Below, piece by piece: positions 53,155 to 63,600 of a stretch of 64,000 nucleotides of DNA; positions within the stretch are counted from its first letter, which is position 1; every line of letters starts with the position of its first letter. The stretch comes from Asterias rubens (taxonomy: Eukaryota; Echinodermata; Asteroidea; Forcipulatida; Asteriidae): positions 9,059,521 to 9,123,520 of the forward strand of contig NC_047065.1 in the NCBI RefSeq assembly GCF_902459465.1. The letters are read 5' to 3'. A program made the translations under genes and the position numbers. Under the pieces are notes generated by a model. It did no database searches, was not told the origin of the DNA, and was given only the letters and a program-made list of their open reading frames with translations.

Positions 53155-53329
53155 TTCAATTATTCTTGTGTTTTCTTTTCTTTGATTAATTAAATTAGTG
53201 TACCATGTCTACTTTAACTTTTTTTGTTTTCACAGTGCTTGGGAGCTTTAATTTGAATTATGGATTGGCGCTGTATAAAGGCATTGTGCTCTTGGTTTTA
53301 ATTGTTTGTATGCAATTTATTTCCTGTAG

Positions 53330-53508
53330 CCATGTGAATAAGCGGACAACCTATACGGACCCTCGTCTTGCTTTTGCTCATGAAGATTGTGGGAGACCTG
53401 ACGTTATATCCCAACGGTTTGATGCTTACAGTTCAGCACTTGGTGTGTTACAGGGCAGAGATCTCTCTGACAAGTATGCAGTGGTAACAGGGGCAACTAC
53501 AGGAATTG
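53330..53508 (+). CDS. WWOX: WWOX exon 4 (end of WW2, linker, start of SDR domain)
   Basis: The 179-base exon has acceptor ttcctgtag and donor gtaggt. It reads HVNKRTTYTDPRLAF, then a variable linker, then LQGRDLSDKYAVVTGATTGI. TTYTDPR shows tyrosine in place of the second WW2 tryptophan, as in vertebrate WWOX. TGATTGIG is the TGxxxGxG dinucleotide-binding motif of classical short-chain dehydrogenases. Length and phase equal human exon 4. The exon starts about 180 bp after the CTAG end of a Helitron-like repeat. Confidence 0.95.
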
Positions 53509-53999
53509 GTAGGTGACTCTTAAGGCCTTTTCACACAAGGAAAATAAACAGGGGGTCCTTGGGTCTAAAGAATACTATGTTGTTAAGTCAGTATCGTGAG
53601 AAAAGTGTACCTCTACTCTCCATTAGCACAGGTCCATTTTTTTTAAGACCACGGTCAAGACCAGTGGAAAAAGAACACAACGTTGTGAACAATATACCAT
53701 GATTGTCTGTGCGAGGTGTTGGAGCTTACATGTACCACGTGTGCACTCAAGGAAAAACGCATGATGCAAGCATAGAGGCAAGTAAGTCAAGATGCTAGAC
53801 CCCATTTATACAGTACGTTAACCTTGAGAAGCAATCTTTGAACGTTAATATGAGAACTTGTGCAGTACTCCTTTCTGAGCAAGTCATCAGGATTGTTGAG
53901 ATACTTTGAAAAATCACTCTCGAAAATCATTTGATTTTACCCCAAAACGTTAGATGTCAAATTCAAATTTCAGCACTTGAGGTCCTAGAACTATGAGGT

Positions 54000-54525
54000 T
54001 TGAGAGGATAGCTCAATGAGACGATAGCACAATGAGACGATAGTGCAATGAGACGATAGCTCAATGAGACGATAGCGCAATGAGCTGATAGCTCAATGAG
54101 ACGATAGCGCAATGAGACGATAGCGCAATGAGACGATAGCGCAATCAGCTGTTAGCGCAATGAGACGATAGCGCAATGAGAAGATTGCTCAATGAGACGA
54201 TAGCGCAATGAGCTGATAGCGCAATGAGACAACAGCGCAATGAGAAGATTGCTCAATGAGACGATAGCTCAATGAGACGATAGCTCAATTAGACGAATAG
54301 CGCAATGAGACAATAGATCAATGAGACGATAGCGCAATGAGAAGATAGCTCAATGAGACGATAGCGCAATGAGACGATAGCTCAATGAGACGATAGCTCA
54401 TTGAGACGATAGCTCAATGAGACGATAGCGCAATGAGACGATAACGCAATGAGACGATAGCTCAATTGAGATAATAGCGCAATGAGACGATAGCGCAATG
54501 AGACAATAGCTCAATGAGACGATAG
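54000..54525 (+). repeat. 16-bp minisatellite, left block
   Basis: About 32 units of caatgagacgatagcg or caatgagacgatagct. The unit varies mainly in the two bases before caatgag (cg, ct, tg). It stops at the 54526 insertion and resumes at 55378. Confidence 0.95.
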
Positions 54526-55377
54526 TGTAGTGGTACGGACGCTGACGACCGTCTAGTACAGGGGGGATAAGCCCCTGTAGAGTCCCCAACACAATGCTGT
54601 TTTTGAAACTTCTTTTATTTGTGTCCATTTCCATCAGTTTACAAGGAGAAAACAAACACCCTACAAACACATTTAGAAAACAGAGTGAACATTATTACAC
54701 AGTGCAGTAAATCAAACTATTACTGTATGTTGAATTACACAGTAAAAGCTTATCATGTAAAAAGTAATACTTTCCATAACAACCATAACAACGAGTGCAA
54801 ACATAACTTAGTTGTACTATCGGGGAATCCATAGTACTTCATGTGGATGATAGCAGTAACGTTATAATCCCCATACACAACCAAAGAGCAATGACATTCT
54901 GACATCGCCACATTATCCAGTTAAATTCTACATAAAACCCAAAATGTTATTTAATCAAACACGACTCAACCAATCCCGGATACGATATCAATTGTATTGA
55001 CGAGGCTCAAACTACGCTCCCAGAATCGCCAAATTGATGCAAATTGTCAAGATTTTTGAGCTTGGCCGCCTCCAATATCGGGACGGAGACGTAGAGAGAG
55101 CGAGAACAATGAGGCACTGAACTACCTGCTATTAGTTGATATATTCTTCCACCTAAACTCAAGTGGGTGAATTGGATTCCCGCCATTATGCATCTCTCAT
55201 CAGTAATAGAAAACCATAACAAATAAACATTTCCATCATATAATATTACACTGTGAGAATCACATGATTATAACACCGATTAATATGATACACGAAGACG
55301 CACGCTGTCCTTAAGGGGAGGTGATGTAAGTCAAAATTGTGCACATAAGCGGTATGATTTATAACCGGCTTCTTACA
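54526..55377. mobile_element. 852-bp insertion in the minisatellite, solo-LTR-like
   Basis: A unique sequence splits the array. It starts tgtagtggtacggacgctga and ends ggcttcttaca (TG...CA). It has no ORF of note. A minus-strand reading with tgtaagaagccggttataa at its start looks like an LTR. I could not find a clean 5-base duplication (flanks gatag and ataac), so a solo LTR is likely but unproven. Confidence 0.5.
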
Positions 55378-57187
55378 ATAACTCAATGAGACAATAGCTC
55401 AATGAGACGATAGCTCAATGAGCAGTAGTGCAATGAGACGATAGCTCAATGAGACGATATCTCAATGAGACGATAACTCAATGAGACGATAGTGCAATGA
55501 GACGATAGCTCAATGAGACGATAGCTCAATGAGAGGATAGCTCAATGAGACTATAGCGCAATGAGACGATAGCTCAATGAGACGATAGCTCAATGAGACG
55601 ATAACTCAATGAGACGATAGCGCAATGAGACGATAGCTCAATGAGACGATAATGCAATGAGACGATAACTCAATGAGACAATAGAGCAATGAGACGATAG
55701 GGCAAGGAGACAATAGCGCAATGAGGCGGTAGCGCAATGAGGCGGTAGCGCAATGAGGCGGTAGCGCAATGAGACGATAGCTCAGTGAGACGATAGCGCA
55801 ATGAGACGATATCTCAATGAGACGATATCTCAATGAGACGATAGCTCAATGAGACGATAACTCAATGAGACGATAGCGCAATGAGATGATAGCTCAATGA
55901 GACGATAGTGCAATGAGACGATAACTCAATGAGACGATAGGGCAATGAGACGATAGGGCAAGGAGACGATAGGGCAAGGAGACAATAGCGCAATGAGGCG
56001 GTAGCGCAATGAGGCGGTAGCGCAATGAGGCGGTAGTGCAATGAGACGATAGCTCAATGAGACAATAACTCAATGAGACGATAGCTCAATGAGACGATAG
56101 TGCAATGAGACGATAGCTCAATGAGACGATAGCTCAATGAGACGATAGCGCAATGAGGCGATAGCGCAATGAGGCAGTAGCGCAATGAGGCGGTAGCGCA
56201 ATGAGACGATAGCTCAGTGAGACAATAGCGCAATGAGACGATATCTCAATGAGACGATATCTCAATGAGACGATAGCTCAATGAGACGATAACTCAATGA
56301 GACGATAGCGCAATGAGACGATAGCTCAATGAGACAATAGTGCAATGAGACGATAACTCAATGAGACGATAGGGCAATGAGACGATAACTCAATGAGACG
56401 ATAGGGCAATGAGACGATAGGGCAAGGAGACAATAGCGCAATGAGGCGGTAGCGCAATGAGACGATAGCTCAATGAGACAATAACTCAATGAGACGATAG
56501 CTCAGTGAGACGATAGTGCAATGAGACGATAGCTCAATGAGACGATAGCTCAATGAGACGATAACTCAATGAGACGATAGTGCAATGAAACGATAGGGCA
56601 ATGAGATGATAGTGCAATGAGACGATAGGGCAATGAGACGATAGCTCAGTTAGGCGATAGCTCAATGAGACGATAGCTCAGTGAGGCGATAGCTCAATGA
56701 GACAAAAGGGAAATGAGACGATAGCGCAATGAGACGATAGCGCATTGAGGCGATAGTGCAATGAGACGATAGCTCAATGAGACGATAGGGCAATGAGACG
56801 ATAGCTCAATGAGACGATAGCTCAATGAGACGATAACTCAATGAGACGATAGTGCAATGAGACGATAGGGCAATGAGACGATAGTGCAATGAGACGATAG
56901 GGCAATGAGACGATGCCTCAGTGAGGCGATAGCTCAATGAGACGATAGCTCAGTGAGGCGATAGCTCAATGAGACAATAGCTCAATGAGACGATAGGGCA
57001 ATGAGACGATAGCGCAATGAGACGATAGCGCAATGAGACGATAGCTCAATGAGACGATATCTCAATGAGACGATAGCTCAATGAGACGATAGCGCAATGA
57101 GACAATAGGGCAATGAGACGATAGCGCAATGAGACGATAGCGCAATGAGACGATAGCGCAATGAGACGATAGTGCAATGAGACGATA
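55378..57187 (+). repeat. 16-bp minisatellite, right block with higher-order repeat
   Basis: About 113 units of the same 16-base repeat, with variants cgcaatgag, ctcaatgag, tgcaatgag, ggcaatgag and gaggcggtag. The variant order itself repeats: the series beginning ctcagtgaga at 55781 recurs at 56213, exactly 432 bases (27 units) later, in the same order for well over 100 bases. Confidence 0.95.
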
Positions 57188-57384
57188 GCACTTCTATTGT
57201 TCATTAAGCTCCACATTTATTGCATGCTTCATCGCACATGAATAGCCCGTTATTAAGGTTATGTATACATTTTTAAGCAATTACTTTTGCTTCAGCTTCT
57301 GCTGAAGAACATTTTACTTTTGCTCAGTGCCTGTGCTTGTAAGTAATTGCTAGTTTTTATGAATTTGGCCAATGAAGTTGCGAT

Positions 57385-57657
57385 AAAGTTGCGATATAAC
57401 TATGAAAGAAAAGATACCCTTGTCGCTCGAGTTGTGTGCTTTCGGATGCTTGATTTCGAGACCTCAAATTCTAAATCTGAGGTCTCAAAATCAAATTTGT
57501 TGACAAATACTTCTTTCTGGAAAACTACTTCACTTCAGAGGGAGCCGTTTGTCTCAATGTTTTATGCTATCAACCTCTTCCCTATTACTCGTTACCAAGT
57601 AAGGTTTTATGCTAATAATTATTTTGAGTAATTACCAAAAGTGTCCACTGCCTTTGA
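57385..57657. mobile_element. MITE, 'ggtaattactc' family, left-truncated
   Basis: It ends gagtaattaccaaaagtgtccactgccttt. It contains gagacctcaaattctaaatctgaggtctc and ctcaatgttttatgctatcaa, in the same orientation as 24379-24776. The left end is missing. Confidence 0.75.
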
Positions 57658-58010
57658 AAGATAAACCCGAACTGGTTTAGACTTAAGACCGCCCCACTGG
57701 ACGGTCTAAATTTTTGGGTTTAGACCTGATCTGTTCTTTATTTTTTTGCGTTCAGATGCACAAAAGCTGAACCCGAACCAGTCTAAGTTGAGTTAGACCA
57801 ACTTTAGTACAGCGTGTGAACGACCTCTAGGTGAATCAAATAATAATCAAGGCCAGTGTAAACGCAACGCTGGATCAGACCGAGCAATTTGGTCGAACAG
57901 ACAGTATGAGTGTTAAAAAAAAGCGAAATGTAAATTGGTCAGAATGAAAGGATTCAAGTATCAAATCTTGTGCATATTGATAAAAAAAAGTGTCGTAAAC
58001 AAGATACAAA

Positions 58011-58080
58011 AAGTAATAACAATAATAATAATAAATAATAATATTTATAAAGCGCCTTTAATATAAAGGCGTGAATTTAC
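58011..58080 (-). repeat. L2-like LINE tail
   Basis: (aat)n at 58018-58050 followed by tttataaagcgcctttaatataaag. Reversed, this is the gcgctttataaa-(ATT)n end of L2/CR1-type LINEs. Only the extreme 3' end is recognisable. Confidence 0.45.
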
Positions 58081-58112
58081 CAAACAAGTTACTGAGGTTG
58101 AAATTTAAATAA

Positions 58113-58280
58113 GGGAATAATAGGGTAGCTACTAGTTCTTTCATGGTCGTTTAAAACAGGCATGGTCGAATTGCCGTATGATATAAAGGCCCTTGCAGCG
58201 AGGGCCTTTATCACATGGCAATTCGACCATGCAAGGTTTTAAACGGCTGTGAAAGAACTAGTAGCTACCCTATTATTCCC
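58113..58280. repeat. 168-bp near-perfect palindrome
   Basis: gggaataatagggtagctac at 58113 is matched by gtagctaccctattattccc ending at 58280. Further pairs are tagttctttcatggtcgttt/aacggctgtgaaagaacta, catggtcgaattgcc/ggcaattcgaccatg and aaaggccct/agggccttt around a short loop near 58196. It contains no ORF and lies about 430 bases before WWOX exon 5. Confidence 0.9.
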
Positions 58281-58707
58281 ATTCATAAATACCTTTTTGG
58301 TTAAAAGGCACAATAAAGTAAGAACCTCTGTAAAACTAATCCGTTTCCGAGTGCTTGAGCTCTGTATGTTTCCACCTCCATGGTATGTTCAGTATACATG
58401 TACATGTACGACGTCCGTATGCATGTGTTTTCCGGTTCCGCTCGTGCGCATGCGTGTATAGTCTTGGTGCACATTCGCTGGTTTTCCTTTCACACACAGC
58501 ACGGCCAACTCATGGACAGCGCCTGCATTGCCCGTAACAAGAATCGTCTTGCATCAAGACTAGCGCGGAGTCTCCGCTCACAACTGATTATAAACACTGG
58601 TCATTTATCAAAGGTTTAAACACCCCCACGTGACGTGCTCTCCACCAATAGGAATAGCGAAACTGTCTGAGGTATTTATGAATACAAAATTGTTTGTCAA
58701 CTTACAG

Positions 58708-58903
58708 GATTTGAAACTGCCAGGTCACTTGCACTACATGGTGTTCATGTAGTCATAGCCAGTCACAACCTGAAGAGTGCCAATACTGCTGCAGGCAAAA
58801 TCAAAGAGGAACTTTCACTGGCTGAAGTCAGTACTATGATTCTTGACTTGGCGTCTTTCAGAAGTGTTAAAGAATTTGCTGACAGCTATAAACTTCAGGG
58901 TTG
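58708..58903 (+). CDS. WWOX: WWOX exon 5 (Rossmann fold; apparently human exons 5+6 fused)
   Basis: The 196-base exon follows acceptor cttacag and precedes donor gtaagt. It reads FETARSLALHGVHVVIASHN, then KIKEEL, then STMILDLASFRSVKEFADSY. These are the helix after TGxxxGIG, the second beta strand with the cofactor-selecting region, and the conserved D-L-A motif of SDRs. The human protein has the same stretch split over two exons whose lengths, from memory, are 107 and 89 nt and sum to 196. The catalytic YxxxK of the SDR domain is not in this window, so several exons lie beyond 64000. Confidence 0.94.
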
Positions 58904-59520
58904 GTAAGTGTAGCACTTGATAAAATAACAGTATGAGGAGATTGTGTTTACTATAGCCCCTTTCACATGTGAGCAACTTATAGTAAGGGTTCCTTGCTAC
59001 ATGTATATCGACCATGTTTGTACATTTTTTACAAAATGTATCTCGTGTATCTCGTGTGAAATGACAATAATTTTTGTAGTGTCCAGGGTTCCTTGTCTTC
59101 CTTGTTACATTTTGTCTGAGGCACGAAATCATTGTGTGAAGGTAACCCTTGTTTATTTACTGCGCCCGAGGTGAAACAGCCCATACAGCGTATGCATGGC
59201 GGCCATCCATCTTAATCTGGGTGCTATCTTTTCCCATCAAGGTGATCAGGATTACCATTTCATCATATCCCCATGACTTCTTGTTCTTCAATTTTTTATG
59301 ATTTGACATCCAGCACCACAGTGGCAGTTCGGTTTTTTTAAAGACCGTACATATGTAAAGAAGGAACATTATCTAGAAATGTCTGGTCCATGTCATCCAT
59401 TCTGAATCTGATTTTTATTTTGTTTTATTTATTTGGTTACTTTTTTCGCTTGTTTCCCCCACTCTATGGCGTCCAATCGATAAAACAAGTATCAGTTTAA
59501 GGTTGCTAGCTGGTTGGCAT
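58904..59520. other. Start of WWOX intron 5
   Basis: No transposon or gene was recognised. Minus-strand ORFs here (105 and 70 residues) have no family resemblance. Confidence 0.4.
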
Positions 59521-59523
59521 ATG

Positions 59524-59763
59524 AACACAACATAATGTAAAGCATAAAGCTGAACACCAACCAAACACAACATAATGTAAAGCATAAAGCTGAACACCAA
59601 CCAAACACAACATAATGTAAAGCATAAAGCTGAACACCAACCAAACACAACATAATGTAAAGCATAAAGCTGAACACCAACCAAACACAACATAATGTAA
59701 AGCATAAAGCTGAACACCAACCAAGCACAACATAATGTAATGCATAAAGCTGAACACCAACCA
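59524..59763. repeat. 40-bp tandem repeat, six units
   Basis: The unit acacaacataatgtaaagca plus taaagctgaacaccaaccaa repeats six times with only a few differences (one t for a near 59740). Because 40 is not a multiple of 3, all three minus-strand frames read through the same peptide cycle, producing open frames of about 100-128 codons that are artefacts. Confidence 0.95.
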
Positions 59764-60244
59764 AAGTATTTCTGTTATTACGTTGATATTTATTTTCAAA
59801 GCTCATAGTCTGGTTTGGCAAATATGCATTGAAAGTTAAACCTGGTTGGGGTTTTAACAAAATGGAAAGCGCCAACATAGGCTAGATGTCTCAGAGAGTG
59901 CCAGCACATTATTATGGATCGCTCACTCTAGTCAAAGTTCAACTCCAAATTATTTTCAATTTACACATTCATTTTCCTATGTGTTTTCTTATGTGTACAT
60001 TGTGGGTAGGCAGGTGATTGGTCTGATGCGACTGATGGCTGCCAAAAAGTACCCTTGCATGCCTGCAACTTGAACATGTAGCTACATGTATTATCATCAA
60101 TTCAGACTCTCAGCTGTGATGACTGATTAACCTACGTGTACCAAATTATTATTATTATCTTGCTCTGTAAACAATGGCATGCAAGCTTGCAATTATCCTC
60201 AAAATAAAGTCTGAAAGGTAATTGTAATAATTGCTATTGTAAGA

Positions 60245-60592
60245 TTAAAGATGCTATGTTAGATTTTTGGCCGATTTGACCCCAAAATTTTGATTTAAAA
60301 TTCAATAGGTATTTTGATGGGGTCGAGAAAGTTACAAGCTTTCATTTGAGCCATTGCTCGAAAAAGTCCACCAATTATTGTAGCAGTGAAATAAAGTGCT
60401 CAAGATTAGTTTTTGTTGGGATCCCGACAATACATCACGTGACCAATACTTATGTGTTTTATCAGAAATGTTTTTAAATTTTTGTCAAACTTTATTTCAT
60501 TAGAGCGGGTGATACTCTTTGAAATACCATTCGACTAAAAAAAAATCTAGTTTTTAATGTTTGGGGCCAAAAATCTGACATAGCATCTTTAA
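60245..60592. mobile_element. TTAA MITE, second family
   Basis: Inverted ends ttaaagatgctatgttagatttttggcc and ggccaaaaatctgacatagcatctttaa are flanked by or include TTAA (60245-60248, 60589-60592). Length 348 bases, no ORF. It is unrelated in sequence to the 'ggtaattactc' family but shares its target type. Confidence 0.88.
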
Positions 60593-61960
60593 TAGTATAT
60601 ACATATTGACTGGCAATGAGGTAAAAAGTGCCTGTCTATTTTTCTGAGGGCCTTAGAGGCCGAGGGAAATAGGTCCCTCTTCTGGTCACTCACAGGGCAG
60701 AGGGGGAATAGACGTGCACTATTTACAGAATTATACCACTCCAACTGTGTTTTATAAAACACTTCGGTCTTACATTGTAAATGTGAAATAAGAAAAAGAA
60801 ATTTGGAAAAGAAACGGTTAACATCAAGAGCTATTACCAGTCAAAAATTAAAAGACTAGTGGCCCATCGGGTACTATTCCTGCAAAAATGCAGGCTCGAT
60901 CACTAGACTATATTAGTTAAATGTAATTATGACAAAGATTATTGCATCTGAATTGGAACAGTTATGGTTTATTTGGAAAGCCTCGATCCCCATCTGGGTC
61001 AAAGGTCACATGAGAATAAAATGTCCAATAAAATGTTAAAAGGAGGTTATGCATAATGCGCTGTTATGCATGATCATTACATTCTTCCTAAATTGGAATA
61101 GAAAAAAGGTTTTAAGTAAGCATTAGAAAAGGTTGTTACACCTTCTTTAGAAGCACAGTTTTTAAGAACCACAGTTCAAAAATGTTTTGTTGCAATTTGT
61201 CCAATTGGTTGGTGAACTGGGATCGCTCTTCTCCAGTGTCGTACAGACACATCAATCAAGAACATTTTTAAGCGTCAACACGACACAGTCAATGTTTTCT
61301 CACTTTGCATTGACACATGATGGGAGATTATTTAGCTTCCTTTGAAGTGCAAACAAGTTCAACTAGTATAATTCTTATATTGGTCAGTTTGAGGTATGAC
61401 TGTAACAACTATTTGCACCACGGTGAACAAAGAGGGCGCATGATTCAATAACACAACATAGGTAAAACATTTGAAAGGAGAGGTTACTAGGCACTTCACT
61501 CTCTATTTGGATCTTTACCATTCGATTCCTTAATTATCAAGAACAAAATCTCTCGAGTGCTCAGGCAGATGGTGATTCCGTGGGGGATTTCTTCACAGTG
61601 GTTCTGGGGGCACCTCTGGATTTGGGATTGGTCGTTATGTTTCAAAGTTATTTGGATCGTAGTCGGGGGGGGGGGGGGAGGTGGCATTGCATCCATGTGA
61701 TGGTCAGACTGGTGAGGATACTGTTTCAGGCGTTTTAAAAATGATGCATTTCACGGGATAGCAGTGACATCATATTGGGTAGCTGTGATCATGGAACCCT
61801 TAGCCATTGTGACTTTTAATGGTTGAAGTTGATATGGGGTCATCGAGTTGGAGAAAATAAATAAGTAAAACCAGCTCTTCAATAGCGCATTATTTCCAAA
61901 AACATGATCAATGCGCTTTATATACAAAACAATAACAATTTTGTAAAATGCACTTTATAA
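60593..61960. other. Intron 5 stretch
   Basis: No gene recognised. A poly-G run of 14-15 bases sits at about 61664-61678 within a g/c-rich segment; the 66-residue minus-strand ORF over it is not convincing. Confidence 0.4.
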
Positions 61961-61974
61961 GTCTTGTTTATTAT

Positions 61975-63600
61975 TATTATTATTATTATTAATAGCAATT
62001 CTTATACACTAGGATAAATAAGTTTTGAGGTTGCGTTTGAAAGCAAAAACTGTTGGAGAGGATCTTATGGTGTGGTAATTTGTTCCAGAGAGTTGGCCTG
62101 AAAACACTGAACGATCTATCGCCTATCCATCTGCTACTCTTTGGGATGGAAAGATGAGTAACGTCAAGGCTCGATCGCAGGCCTTCCCTAGATGGTTTAT
62201 GGGTGGCAATGCAGTCTTTCAGGTAGACTGGCGACAGATCATTCAGAGCTTTGTAGAGGTAGAGTGGTGTTTAAAACTTGATCCTTATGTCAACTGGCAA
62301 CCAGAGTAGAGAGTTTAACAGAGGAGATGTGGGATGACGACGTGGAACCTGGAATACAATGCGGGCTGCCCCATAATGTAAGCGCGGCAGACGAGCCACA
62401 TCTTTGTTCTTGGATCCCAAGTTTTGTTTTGTTTTTCGTTTTACTGCGCCTTGAACACCCAGCAGGGTGGATATGTGCGCATTACAAGTCTTATAATTAT
62501 TATTATTATTAAGGAGTGCATTAGCGTAGTCCAACTTTCAAAGTACAAGAGCCCGCATTTATTGAACAAGTGTCACGGTCCAAATCCTGCGAATCTTGCC
62601 AAGTTCCAGAGAAGAAAATTAATAGATTTGCACAGCGATGTAATATGATCTGACATGGTCATGGCTGTATCGAAAGTGATGCCAAGGTTCTTGATGGTTG
62701 GAGATGGAATAATTGTAGCTGACCTAATCTGTATGGTGGTGTTAGATAGCCTGTTCATGTATTGTGGGGATGCAGCAATAAAGAACTCGGTCTTAGAGTC
62801 GTTTAGTTTGAGCATGTTGTTCGCAAGCCCAAGACGAAGCTCCTCCACACAAGACGAGTCTAAAGATGGCACAAACTGCGTCACCTGGAACCTTAGGATT
62901 CAAAAACATGTAAATCTGCACATCATCTGCATAAATACGAAAGTTTAACCCATGGCGTCGCATTACACAAAAAACATGTTGAAAATACTTAGTGAAAATA
63001 CTAGGGCCAATGACTGACCCTTGTGGAACCCCACCTGCCCACAGTTAAGACCAAACTTATCTGAAAGTTTACCTCTTCCAGAACCTCTAAACTGGCGGCC
63101 AGTTATATAAGAATTGAACCACTTGTGCACTGTACCCTTGATACCAAAGCCATGTTCCAGGCGGTGAAGAAGGATGTCATGGTCAATGGTATTGAAGGCA
63201 GCAGAAAGGTCAAGTGTACATGTAAATACAGGAAGGCAGCTCTGTTATCATCAAGGGCCTGAGTGATATCGTTTTTCGCCTTGAGCAGTGCCACTTCAGT
63301 GCTACAGTATGCTTCTTTTTGTAAGCTGACTGAAACGGTTCATCAAGATTATTTGCTTGTAGTGCTCATTGACCTGGATAATGGCTGTCCTCTCAATAAC
63401 CTTACATGTACCAATGAAACGGATGTTAGACACAGGTCTGTAGTTGTTTAACTCATTACAATCCAAGTTGTTCTTTTTCAAGATTGGAGTAACAATGGTT
63501 TGTTTGAGGTCCATTGGAAACACACCGCTTGTGAGAGAAATTTTTACAATATCAGTAAGCACTGGCAATACAACATCAATATTATCTTTAATTAACCCAC
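61975..63600 (-). pseudogene. CR1/L2-like LINE, decayed, minus strand
   Basis: From high to low coordinates on the minus strand: SLTSGVFPMDLKQTIVTPIL with NNYRPVSNI (RT motif 1-2 region, 63400-63550), FLLPSIPLTMTSFF region (motif A region, 63180-63220), then the region giving 'LGQGSVIGPSIF' type motifs (63000-63060, mutated), LRLGLANNMLKLNDSKTEFF (62790-62850) and TIKNLGITFDTAMTMSDHIT. Terminal SLLNSLLWLPVDIRIKF (62271-62330) and the LWN-LP block at 62040-62100 follow. A (TAA)n microsatellite at 61968-61990 closes the 3' end. Several frameshifts make it dead. Confidence 0.8.
62424..62515 (+). repeat. L2-like LINE tail nested in the minus-strand LINE
   Basis: tttactgcgccttgaacacccagcagggtggatatgtgcgcattac followed by (att)n at about 62493-62510 is a typical L2-type 3' end on the plus strand. 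It interrupts the older minus-strand LINE. Confidence 0.6.

Noticed and set aside
54000..57187. Short palindrome-like units and long open frames across the 16-bp minisatellite
   Set aside because: The frames cycle the same few residues and arise from the repeat. There is no start context, domain or splice support.
59415..59878. Three overlapping minus-strand ORFs of about 100-128 residues with hydrophobic repeats
   Set aside because: They are the three frames of a 40-bp tandem repeat; the period is not a multiple of 3 so each frame yields the same 40-residue cycle.
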